DNA from: Bradyrhizobium elkanii USDA 76
GTDB lineage: Bacteria > Pseudomonadota > Alphaproteobacteria > Rhizobiales > Xanthobacteraceae
Reading direction: 5' to 3'
DNA length: 64,000 nucleotides
Assembly (NCBI RefSeq): GCF_023278185.1
Contig: NZ_CP066356.1
Span: forward strand, 2,844,001-2,908,000
The position numbers were made by a program, and so were the translations under genes. Every line of letters starts with the position of its first letter. Position 1 is the stretch's first letter. The notes under the pieces were generated by a model. That model was not told where the DNA came from. It did not search any database and saw only the letters and a program-made list of their open reading frames with translations. Shown piece by piece: positions 46,737 to 54,504 of this stretch.

Positions 46737-47637
46737 GACAGAAGCGCTAGCCTCAGCACCTAACAGATTCATGACAGTCAAGGGCCTGATCTCGGCGTTC
46801 ACCCAGCAGGAAGACCTCAATTTCCTGCTAACCAACCGGATTCCGCGGGCCGCGCTGACCCGCTTCATGGGCTGGTTCTCCAAGGTCGAGAACCCCCTGG
46901 TGCGCGACGCCTCGATCGCCTGCTGGAAGCTGTTCTCCGACCTCGATCTGTCGGAGGCCAAGAAGACGGAGTTCAGGAGCCTGCACGATTGCTTCACCCG
47001 CGAGCTCAAGCCCGGCCTGCGTCCGGCGGCGGCCGATCCGGCCATCATCGCGAGCCCGTCGGATGCGATCATCGGCGCGCATGGGCGGATCGAGGACGGG
47101 CAATTGTTCCAGGTCAAGGGCGCGCCCTATTCTCTGCTCGATCTGGTCGGCGATCCGGCGCTGGTGGAGCAGCACCGGAACGGCAGCTTCGTCACGCTGC
47201 GGCTGACCTCGAGCATGTATCACCGTTTCCACGCGCCCTATGATCTTGCCATCGACAAGGTGACGTTCATTCATGGCGACGTCTGGAACGTCAATCCGAT
47301 CGCGCTGAAGCGGATCGAGCGGCTGTTCTGCAAGAACGAGCGCGCGGTGCTGCGCGCGAAGCTTCCAACCGGCGAAGCACTGACGCTGGTTCCGGTCGCC
47401 GCCATCCTGGTGGCGAGCCTCCGCCTGCATTTCCTCGATATCACGCTGAACGCGCAGTCGCGAGGCCCGGTGGATTTCTCCTGTGACGCGCATGTGAAGA
47501 AGGGCGATGAGCTCGGCTGGTTCGAGCACGGCTCGACCATTATCGTGCTGGCGCCCGGCAATTTCGAATTCTGCGACAATGTCGCGGAGGGAACGCGGAT
47601 CAAATGCGGCGAACCGTTGCTGCGAAAGCCTTTATAG
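46735..47637 (+). CDS. psd: Phosphatidylserine decarboxylase
   Basis: 300 residues, the longer E. coli-like form. The processing site GST lies in WFEHGSTIIVLAP, where Ser becomes the pyruvoyl group (about residue 265). SSMYHRFHAPYDLAIDKVTFIHGDVWNVNP is the family core. It makes phosphatidylethanolamine in the inner membrane, the substrate of PmtA. Start at 46735 overlaps the divergent aminotransferase start; the Met at 46771 is an alternative. The short archaeal-type Psd normal in alphaproteobacteria should exist elsewhere, so this may serve a special lipid. Confidence 0.88.
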   Translation: MTEALASAPNRFMTVKGLISAFTQQEDLNFLLTNRIPRAALTRFMGWFSKVENPLVRDASIACWKLFSDLDLSEAKKTEFRSLHDCFTRELKPGLRPAAADPAIIASPSDAIIGAHGRIEDGQLFQVKGAPYSLLDLVGDPALVEQHRNGSFVTLRLTSSMYHRFHAPYDLAIDKVTFIHGDVWNVNPIALKRIERLFCKNERAVLRAKLPTGEALTLVPVAAILVASLRLHFLDITLNAQSRGPVDFSCDAHVKKGDELGWFEHGSTIIVLAPGNFEFCDNVAEGTRIKCGEPLLRKPL

Positions 47638-47654
47638 CCTTGTTTCCATCGCGC

Positions 47655-47703
47655 TCATCGTTTGAGCATGAAACCGGCTTCCACTTTTCGAGATCATGCT
47701 TAG
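47655..47703. repeat. Intergenic repeat, copy 4
   Basis: TTTGAGCATGAAACCGGCTTCC...ATCATGCTT in the psd-Nudix gap belongs to the same family as 34224-34302 (GAGCATGA and GATCATGC ends). The surrounding 47638-47757 gap holds no gene. Confidence 0.55.
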
Positions 47704-47757
47704 AATAGTCAGGATCGTCGTGCGACGATCCTAAATCGCAAACCTGATGGACACGAG

Positions 47758-48558
47758 ATGGCGCGGACGCCTGTTCTGGCGGCGGGAGGCATTGTGCTGC
47801 GGCGGGAGACACCGCCGCGCTTTGCCGTCGTGCGCCTGCGCAAGCGCAATGAGTGGGTGTTGCCGAAGGGCAAGCTCGACGACGGCGAGACGCCGCGCGC
47901 CGCCGCCGAGCGCGAGGTGCTCGAGGAAACCGGCCACGACGTCGACGTGCACGAATTCCTCGGCACGCTGGTCTATGATTCAGGCGGCCGTTCCAAGGTG
48001 GTGCACTACTGGCGCATGGATGCCGGCGGCAAGCCGGTGCGGGCGCTGATGAACGACATCCGCGAAGTGGACTGGCTGCCGCTCGACGCGGCGCTCGAGC
48101 GTCTGTCGCGCGGCTATGAGCGCGCGTTTCTGGAGAATGTCGGACCGATCGCGTTGCAGGCCGCGGCGCTCGCCGAGCGCGAGCGGCGCGCGCGGGCAAG
48201 GGCCGTGGCCGCAGAGCGCCGGCGGAGTCGCGAAGCCGCAGTGCCACAGGTCATCGACGAGCAGGAGGTTGCCGACGCGCCGGATGTTGCCGATGCGGCC
48301 GCCCCGGCAGAGGCGCCGGCCATCGATCAGCCGCCGCTGGCGCAAGGCGAACCCGATCCGCCGGCCATGGCGCCGCACGACGTTCCGGTGGCCGCACCCG
48401 ATGCAGCTGCCGAGACCGAGCGGGGCGCCGAGACGGTGATCCCTGAACAAGCGCCGCCATTGATGCACGAGGTCGCGCCGGCCGGCGCGGCACCTCAGCC
48501 CGCGCCGCGCAAGAATCTGATCGAACGCGTGCGCGACTGGCTGCGTCGCGCGGCGTGA
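47758..48558 (+). CDS. Nudix hydrolase with C-terminal extension
   Basis: 266 residues. A complete Nudix box at about residues 38-62 (GKLDDGETPRAAAEREVLEETGHD) places it in the Ap4A/diphosphoinositol-polyphosphate hydrolase-like group. After residue 140 there is a long Ala/Pro/Glu/Asp-rich disordered stretch, and the last 15 residues (NLIERVRDWLRRAA) form a short amphipathic helix that could touch a membrane. Its stop directly abuts that of the convergent regulator gene. Confidence 0.85.
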   Translation: MARTPVLAAGGIVLRRETPPRFAVVRLRKRNEWVLPKGKLDDGETPRAAAEREVLEETGHDVDVHEFLGTLVYDSGGRSKVVHYWRMDAGGKPVRALMNDIREVDWLPLDAALERLSRGYERAFLENVGPIALQAAALAERERRARARAVAAERRRSREAAVPQVIDEQEVADAPDVADAAAPAEAPAIDQPPLAQGEPDPPAMAPHDVPVAAPDAAAETERGAETVIPEQAPPLMHEVAPAGAAPQPAPRKNLIERVRDWLRRAA

Positions 48559-50364
48559 TCATCCGCACATCTGACGTCGCGCCGTTGGCTGCCAGGCGTC
48601 GATGTCGCGCTGCAAGGCAAGACACTCGGCAAGCCGCTTGGGTGAACCCAGGTCGCGCGCCAGAAGCTGTGCCGCATGAACTTCGGCAATGGCGCCGCGA
48701 ACGTCGCCATGCTGCAGCTGGAGGCTGGAGATCTGAAGCCTCAGCCGCACGATCTGAACCCGCCCTTCGATGCTGGACCACAGCTGGCGAGCGAGATGGA
48801 GATGCCGCATGGCTGTTTCATGATCCTGCCGGGAAATCGCGAGGATCGCCTGCGCTTCGTTGGTCAGCGCACGGATCGAGGGCATCGGCCAGCGATCCGG
48901 ACTTCCCGAAAGTTCGCAGATCAATGCCTTCGCTCGAGCGGTCCGATGCGTGTGTGCGGCAACCAGCGCCAGATGCGCGAGCAGGATTCCGCGCCGCTGC
49001 AGCGTCCACCAGGTCTTGCCGATCAGGCTCCGCTCGAGGCTGGCATAGGCGGCTTCCGCTTCGCCTCTTGCGAGCAGCAGCATGGCGCGGCCCGGTTCCG
49101 GGCACCAGCCCAGCGTGTAAGCCCTGTCATAGGCTTCGAGCGCTGCGTCGTCATTGCCGATCGCCGCCTGAATATCGCCCAGCACCCGGTTGGCATCGCC
49201 CAGCGACCAGGGCGCATCGCTGGTCAGGCGCGCGAGCGCATCCTGAATGCGCGCCAGCGCTTCGTCGAGCGAGCCCCTGATGCCGAGCACCTCGGAGCGG
49301 TGCAGCTGGCATGAGCCCGTCAACTCCATGCCGCTGCCCGAGCAGAAATTCTGGTAGCTCCGCGTCCACTGGTCGGCGCGTGCCCAATCTCCGAACATCC
49401 GGGCCGCCCAGAGGATGTTGCAATAGAGGTTGCCGCCCATGATCGGGTCCAGATTATTGCTGGACAGGGCAACTGCGGCGGCATGGTCCTGATCGGACAG
49501 TCCTCCGTGTGTGTCGCCGAGGCATAGCCGATAGAAGCCGCGATAGGCCAGGCTCAGCGCTTCGATATTGATCGCGTCCTTGTATCTGACGGCGGTGTAG
49601 GCGGCGTCGGCCAACGCGAGTGCCTGTTCCGGCTCGCCATCGAAAGCAGCCAGTTTCGACTTCATCCATAACACCAGGGCCGTCGTCGGGGGATCGTCGA
49701 GCGTTGAAGCCCAATCCTCCGCCCGCGCGAGCCAGCCCTTTCCGATCGCGGCCTGGCCGCTTTCGAAATGCAGGGCCGAGAGTGCTATCGCGTCGACCGT
49801 GGCGCCTGCCGCGTCACCGGCCTGGCTGCGTGCGGCGACCGCGCGAACCAGAATCGGGATCGCTGCCGTGGCCCTGCCGAGGCACTGCAGGGCAAGCGCC
49901 CAATCGTGGAAATCTTCAGCGTTGAGCTGGCTGCCTTCATCCGCGCTCGCGAACAGCGTCGCTGCCTGCAACCACAATTGTCCGGCCGCTGCGCGGCGGG
50001 CGAGACCGATCGCACCGACGGTGCCATCGACTTGCTTGGGGTCGATGCGTTCCGGCTGCCTGATCTCGGACTCGAGGAAAAAGCGATAGCCTTTGCCCGG
50101 CAGATTTCGGATCGCGCCGTCCATGCCGCCGTTGCGGAGCGCGGCGCGCAACGCACTCACCGCCCGCTGCAGCGAGTTGTCGGTGACCGTCACATCCGGC
50201 CAGACGGCTTCGAGGAGTTCTTCCTTGGAGATGACCCGCTCGCGGTGTCGAACCAGATAGATCAGCAGATCGAACACACGCGGCTGCAATGGGACCTCTT
50301 GGCGCGCGCACAGCAGCACGCGTCCAGCTTCATCAAGCTCGAACAGTCCGAATGAGAATGCCAT
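48559..50364 (-). CDS. Winged-helix transcriptional regulator with TPR-like domain
   Basis: 601 residues. N-terminal OmpR/CadC-type winged helix (FGLFELDEAGRVLLCARQEVPLQPRVFDLLIYLVRHRERVISKEELLEAVW in residues 5-55; recognition helix SLQRAVSALRAALR about 64-77) is followed by about 500 residues of repeated helix pairs typical of TPR/MalT-like regulators. No membrane helix or ATPase motif (no Walker A) is seen. The neighbour DUF4242 gene is divergent, 166 bases away; it may be a target, by inference. Confidence 0.8.
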   Translation of the reverse strand: MAFSFGLFELDEAGRVLLCARQEVPLQPRVFDLLIYLVRHRERVISKEELLEAVWPDVTVTDNSLQRAVSALRAALRNGGMDGAIRNLPGKGYRFFLESEIRQPERIDPKQVDGTVGAIGLARRAAAGQLWLQAATLFASADEGSQLNAEDFHDWALALQCLGRATAAIPILVRAVAARSQAGDAAGATVDAIALSALHFESGQAAIGKGWLARAEDWASTLDDPPTTALVLWMKSKLAAFDGEPEQALALADAAYTAVRYKDAINIEALSLAYRGFYRLCLGDTHGGLSDQDHAAAVALSSNNLDPIMGGNLYCNILWAARMFGDWARADQWTRSYQNFCSGSGMELTGSCQLHRSEVLGIRGSLDEALARIQDALARLTSDAPWSLGDANRVLGDIQAAIGNDDAALEAYDRAYTLGWCPEPGRAMLLLARGEAEAAYASLERSLIGKTWWTLQRRGILLAHLALVAAHTHRTARAKALICELSGSPDRWPMPSIRALTNEAQAILAISRQDHETAMRHLHLARQLWSSIEGRVQIVRLRLQISSLQLQHGDVRGAIAEVHAAQLLARDLGSPKRLAECLALQRDIDAWQPTARRQMCG

Positions 50365-50530
50365 GTGTATGAGTTCGGGCTCGGCGGAAAAGGTTCAGGC
50401 AAAGATCAGACAAAGATCAGGCAATGATCAGTCCGCGGTAAGGACAGTCGGCATCGACGGCGTCTATAGCTCATCATGGCTCGCCATGAGCGCAGCCTGC
50501 CGTTCAACGGTCGCAACCGAGGAGATTTCG

Positions 50531-50836
50531 ATGGAACTCTATGTCATTCGCCGCCCGAGCGCCTGGGCGAACATGGGCGAGCTGGAACTCGCCGGCGCAA
50601 CATCCGCCAGGATCGGCGACGAGCAGATGCCGGACCGCGTCCGCTGGATCCGCAGTTATGTGGTGCATGAGGCGGACGGTCGCATCGGCACATTCTGCAT
50701 ATACGAGGCGCGTGACGGTGACTCGATCCGGGAGCATGCGCGCTGCGTCGGCATGCCGGGCGAGGAATTCTACAAGGTCGCGGCAACCGTGGTGGTGCGT
50801 GGTGATCCGGTCCAACCGCCCATTGCAGCCGAATGA
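50531..50836 (+). CDS. DUF4242 family protein
   Basis: 101 residues. Starts MELYVIRRPSAWANMGELEL with VRWIRSYVVHEADGRIGTFC and YEARDGDSIREHARCVGMP, as in DUF4242 proteins; a Streptomyces member binds nickel, so this is sometimes called a nickel-binding family, but that function is not shown here. GGAGATTTCG upstream fixes the start. Divergent from the TPR regulator. Confidence 0.75.
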   Translation: MELYVIRRPSAWANMGELELAGATSARIGDEQMPDRVRWIRSYVVHEADGRIGTFCIYEARDGDSIREHARCVGMPGEEFYKVAATVVVRGDPVQPPIAAE

Positions 50837-50914
50837 CGCCTGCGCGGCGTCGCATGGCGTATCCCGGCCAAACCTGATCCGGGGCGCCATCACACTTCGA
50901 TCAAGGAAACGATT

Positions 50915-51325
50915 ATGTCGATTTCATTCATGGAATCCATTTCAAGTCCGGTACGAAGGTATTTTTCCTTCCTGCTTTTGCGTATCCGCCGGATCGTCAA
51001 TCAATCGGTCGCAGGCATGCTCGCACATCGCGAGCGGCAAGCCAGTCGCCTGATGCCGCGCGAGGCCGGCGGCCGTCAGTCGAAGGGCGCCGGCAGCCGC
51101 TGCTCGCGGCCGGTCGGCCGAAGCGCACTGCTCGGGCTCGTGATCGCGGGTTTGTCCTCACCCGTGTTCACCAGAGCGGAGGAACCTGTCGCTCGGGAGC
51201 ATCGTGCAGTTCCGGCGCAGCAGGAGGCCTCGACTCAGCGTAGCAGCCACGGCTGCAGGCATCGCTCGGACTGGAGCATCGTCGCCGCATCGACCATCCC
51301 GGTCCTGCTCGACCGCCGCACGTAG
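50915..51325 (+). CDS. Hypothetical protein, weakly supported
   Basis: 136 residues starting MSISFMESISSPVRRYFSFLLLRIRRI, with a basic amphipathic N-terminal part and a later hydrophobic segment (ALLGLVIAGLSSPVF) that looks like a second signal-peptide-like stretch. The two halves could be parts of two short genes or a recent frameshift. Codon use is ordinary; no domain is recognised. Treat with caution. Confidence 0.4.
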   Translation: MSISFMESISSPVRRYFSFLLLRIRRIVNQSVAGMLAHRERQASRLMPREAGGRQSKGAGSRCSRPVGRSALLGLVIAGLSSPVFTRAEEPVAREHRAVPAQQEASTQRSSHGCRHRSDWSIVAASTIPVLLDRRT

Positions 51326-51442
51326 CGCGCAGCACATTTGAAGTCATTGCACTGCTCGACGCCGTTTTGGCGCAACTCGCGGACTTTCGGCGAAGCCGGC
51401 GGCCTCGCCACGAGCCGCATCACATTTTCAAAGGAGATGCAC

Positions 51443-52270
51443 ATGAACGTTCAGACCGAAATGCCGACTGTCGATCTCGCCGCCGTCAAGGCGCGCCAGC
51501 AAGCCACCTGGAGTTCGGGCGACTACGCGATGGTCGGCACCACGCTCCAGATCGTCGGCGAGATGCTCTGCGAGGCAGTCGACCTGCGCAGCAATCAAAT
51601 GGTGCTCGACGTCGCCGCCGGCAACGGCAATGCGACGCTGGCCGCGGCGCGGCGCTTTGCCGACGTGGTCTCGACCGACTACGTCGCAGCGTTGCTCGAG
51701 CGCGGCCGCGAGCGGGCAGCCGCGGAGCGTCTGCCCGTCACGTTCCAGGAAGCGGACGCGGAGAAGTTGCCGTTTGCCGACGCCAGCTTTGATGTCGTGC
51801 TGTCGACCTTCGGTGTCATGTTCACCGCCGATCAGCAGCAAGCGGCGAATGAACTGCGCCGCGTCTGCCGCATCGGTGGCAAGATCGGCCTTGCGAGCTG
51901 GACGCCGGAAGGGTTCATCGGCCAGGTGTTCAAGACCATCGGCAAATATGTGCCGCCGGCGCCGGGCGTGAAGTCTCCCGCGCTGTGGGGCACCGAGGCG
52001 CATCTCGGCGCCTTGTTCGGCCCGCAGGCGAGGCTTGATGCCAAGCGCAGGCACTTCAATTTCCGTTACAGGTCGCGCGAGCATTTCCTCGAGATCTTTC
52101 GCACCTATTACGGTCCGGTGCTGAAGGCGTTCGGGGCGATCGATCCGGTCAAGCAGCAATTGCTCGCCGCCGACATGTTCGGCCTGATGGACCAGTTCAA
52201 TATCGCCAGGGACGGCACGCTGGTGATCCCGGGTGAGTATCTGGAGGCTGTGATCACCAGGCGGGGCTGA
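51443..52270 (+). CDS. SAM-dependent methyltransferase
   Basis: 275 residues, class I fold. SAM-binding loop MVLDVAAGNGNATLAAARRFADVVSTDY near residues 55-80 (with GNG in place of the more usual GxGxG), motif II EADAEKLPFADASFDVVLSTFGV and VCRIGGKIGLASW. UbiE/COQ5-like methyltransferase; substrate unknown. AAGGAG at 51431-51436 marks the start. It is the last gene before a convergent FecR gene, separated by a strong hairpin. Confidence 0.85.
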   Translation: MNVQTEMPTVDLAAVKARQQATWSSGDYAMVGTTLQIVGEMLCEAVDLRSNQMVLDVAAGNGNATLAAARRFADVVSTDYVAALLERGRERAAAERLPVTFQEADAEKLPFADASFDVVLSTFGVMFTADQQQAANELRRVCRIGGKIGLASWTPEGFIGQVFKTIGKYVPPAPGVKSPALWGTEAHLGALFGPQARLDAKRRHFNFRYRSREHFLEIFRTYYGPVLKAFGAIDPVKQQLLAADMFGLMDQFNIARDGTLVIPGEYLEAVITRRG

Positions 52271-52300
52271 TCTGCCGCTCGCCATCGGTCGATCTGCGCG

Positions 52301-52326
52301 TGGCGCCGGCGTTCTCGCCGGCGCCA
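52301..52326. terminator. Strong hairpin between convergent genes
   Basis: TGGCGCCGGCG (52301-52311), loop TTCT, CGCCGGCGCCA (52316-52326): an 11-bp perfect stem in the 92-base gap between the methyltransferase and FecR genes. Without a long T-run, but bidirectional termination is the natural reading. Confidence 0.7.
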
Positions 52327-52362
52327 TTCGCACGTTTGATCGACATTGATGCGATCGCTCGG

Positions 52363-53883
52363 TTACTGACGCTTGTCCCTGGGCGGAGGCTTCGCGCCGC
52401 GCGGCGGAGGCGGCGCGCGCCGTTGCTGGAAGCCTGGACGCGCCTGCACGGCGGGCCGTTGCATGCCCGGACGCACGCCCGGTACGGCCTGCTGGACGCC
52501 GGGTCGCATCTGGCCGGGCGCCTGCGGCACGGGCTGTGCGGTGCCTTGTCGCGGTGCGCCCGATTGACCCGGCTGGGCCGCTGGTGATCCTGGCTGGCGC
52601 ACGCCGCCCGGCGCCTGTGTGCGGCCGGGCTGCAGGCCGCCCGGCCGTGCCGGCGATTGTTGTCCGCCGGGTTGCGTCGCGCCGCCTTGGCGCGCGGGCT
52701 GTTGTCCCGCCGGCTGTTGTCCGGCTGGCGTCTGGACGCCGGTCGCGTGCGGCAGCGTCGCGCCGCCGGGTTGGCCGGGCAGCGCATGCTGTGCGCCGCC
52801 TTGCTGCTGCGTGCCGGGCTGCTGCGAGCCTTGCCGGCCAGGCGTGCCCGGTTGCTGGCCGGGACGGTTCTGCTGACCCGGCTGCTGCGGGGCGTTGCGG
52901 TTCTGGCCCGGCAGGCCGTTCTGCCGCTGCGGGTTCGGCTGCACCGGCTGGCCGCGGTTCGGATAGGGCGCGGCCGGATTCGCCCTGCGGAAGTCGGGAT
53001 TGGCGCGGCGGAAGTCGCGCTGCTCGGTCACGACCTGACGGCCCAGTGTCTGCGCGCTATGGACCTGGCGCACAAAGCCCTGGTCGCGCGTGATCTGTTG
53101 CGGCGAGATCGTCAGCGGCACCGCTGCGAAGCGGGCGCCGCCGGTGCCCGGACGAATCGCAAAGCCGCTCGCGCCGCGCGTCAGCACGCCGAGCGAAGCG
53201 CCACTGCGGTCGTTGACCTCGATGCGGCCGACATGTCCGTCGGCGTCGGGATAGAGCTTGATGCCGACATTCCTGCTGGTCGCGGTGGCGCCTTCGGGCA
53301 CTTCGACGAGGCCGGTGGTGCCGCGGATGCCGAGCGTCGCGGTCGGGGTCGAGATCTTCATGTCGCCGGTCTTGGCGACCGCGGCGGCGACGAAGGCCGC
53401 CGTTCCCTTGGTGACGTTGAACAGCGCGCTGTTCTGCTGGCCGCCGTCCTCATAGAAATAATTGTCGATCGTGATCCTGGCATTGGCGCGCAGGTTGAAG
53501 GTGGTGCCGTCGTTGAAGGTGATGCCGAGCGAGGAGGTCGCCGATGTCGCGACCTCGTCATTGGCAAAGATGTCGTCGCGGATCTGCAGCGGCGTCGCGG
53601 TGTTTTTGCGCGTGACGGTCGCGGTTCCTGTCAGTGTTGCCACGTTGCCGATCGGCTCCGGCGCCGCGGGCTGCGCATTCGCGGCCGGCGCCGGCGTTGC
53701 AGGAGCGGGCGTAGCAGGAGCAGGTGTTGCCGGCGTCGGACTCGGCGCCGGGGCGGGCGCCTGTGCAGGCTGCGCTTGTGCGAGCCGCGTCAGGTCCGGC
53801 GCGGCATTGGCCGTTGGTTGCCAACCGATCGTGACGCCGGCGCCAAGCAGCAGCGCGAAGAGAAAGGTGCGGCGCATCACCAT
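52363..53883 (-). CDS. FecR-domain protein with Gln/Pro-rich tail
   Basis: 506 residues. Signal peptide (MVMRRTFLFALLLGAGVTIGW to about NAA), a Pro/Ala/Thr linker, the FecR domain (IGNVATLTGTATVTRKNTATP through TLGIRGTTGLVEV, about residues 78-190), then about 260 residues of Gln/Pro/Gly/Arg-rich low complexity. FecR proteins normally carry a cytosolic-to-periplasmic signal to a FecI sigma factor; here no fecI or receptor is beside it. The start at 53883 follows GGGAATCG. A structural or matrix role is an alternative. Confidence 0.8.
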   Translation of the reverse strand: MVMRRTFLFALLLGAGVTIGWQPTANAAPDLTRLAQAQPAQAPAPAPSPTPATPAPATPAPATPAPAANAQPAAPEPIGNVATLTGTATVTRKNTATPLQIRDDIFANDEVATSATSSLGITFNDGTTFNLRANARITIDNYFYEDGGQQNSALFNVTKGTAAFVAAAVAKTGDMKISTPTATLGIRGTTGLVEVPEGATATSRNVGIKLYPDADGHVGRIEVNDRSGASLGVLTRGASGFAIRPGTGGARFAAVPLTISPQQITRDQGFVRQVHSAQTLGRQVVTEQRDFRRANPDFRRANPAAPYPNRGQPVQPNPQRQNGLPGQNRNAPQQPGQQNRPGQQPGTPGRQGSQQPGTQQQGGAQHALPGQPGGATLPHATGVQTPAGQQPAGQQPARQGGATQPGGQQSPARPGGLQPGRTQAPGGVRQPGSPAAQPGQSGAPRQGTAQPVPQAPGQMRPGVQQAVPGVRPGMQRPAVQARPGFQQRRAPPPPRGAKPPPRDKRQ

Positions 53884-53983
53884 CGATTCCCGGGGAGGCA
53901 GTGGGGACGGCAATTGAGCCGCGTCAGGCTGAATGCCGGATGAACGATCCCGCCTTGTTGTCATGGCGGACCGAAACGATCAA

Positions 53984-54014
53984 GCACCGCGCTCCTTTGC
54001 CGGAAGCGCGGTGC
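53984..54014 (-). terminator. Probable terminator of the Cys-rich gene
   Basis: GCACCGCGCT (53984-53993) pairs with AGCGCGGTGC (54005-54014), a 10-bp stem 23-53 bases after the Cys-rich gene stop (minus strand). The following T-run is poor, so the call is moderate. Confidence 0.5.
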
Positions 54015-54036
54015 CTGGTCGCTGTTGGGGTTTTGG

Positions 54037-54360
54037 TTAGCCGCGCTTGTGAGGAGTGAGATTGAGCGGTTTCGCCGGCTTGGTCGCGGGCGCATAACTC
54101 GCGGGTTGCGCAGCCGCCGGCGGCACGTGGTGGAACACCGCCTTGCAGCCGTCGCTGAGCAGCGCGCGCTGGCGGATCATGCAGGCGGTGACGCGATCGA
54201 CATCGGGGATTTCCGAGCTGCACAGCCGCATGGCGTCGCTGGTGCACATCTGCTGCTGCTCGTCGGTGTAGGCAAAGGACGCCGAGGTCAGCAGACCGAG
54301 CGTGAGCGCGGTTGCCGCCAGCAATTTGCCGTGACGAAGCGCGGAAGCGGTGAAAGCCAT
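54037..54360 (-). CDS. Cys-rich periplasmic protein (GLG1-like repeat)
   Basis: 107 residues. Signal peptide MAFTASALRHGKLLAATALTLG to about ASFA, then a short domain with four Cys spaced MCTSDAMRLCSSEIPDVDRV-TACMIRQRALLSDGC, which resembles the cysteine-rich repeat first seen in Golgi protein 1. The tail is Pro/Lys-rich. Two in-frame ATGs; the one at 54360 lies 5-6 bases after GGGGGAC. A structural or metal-related role in the periplasm is possible. Confidence 0.75.
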   Translation of the reverse strand: MAFTASALRHGKLLAATALTLGLLTSASFAYTDEQQQMCTSDAMRLCSSEIPDVDRVTACMIRQRALLSDGCKAVFHHVPPAAAQPASYAPATKPAKPLNLTPHKRG

Positions 54361-54504
54361 CATGTCCCCCTTGTGATCGCGCCGAAGCAGCGCGTTGTCG
54401 AAGCCATCACTAGGCAGGCTTGGTTTCGGCAATTCTTCGTCGCCAGGGCAAAATGGTTTCGTCGCGCGGGCCGTTTGTTTCGTCAACCACACCCCGATCG
54501 GGGG

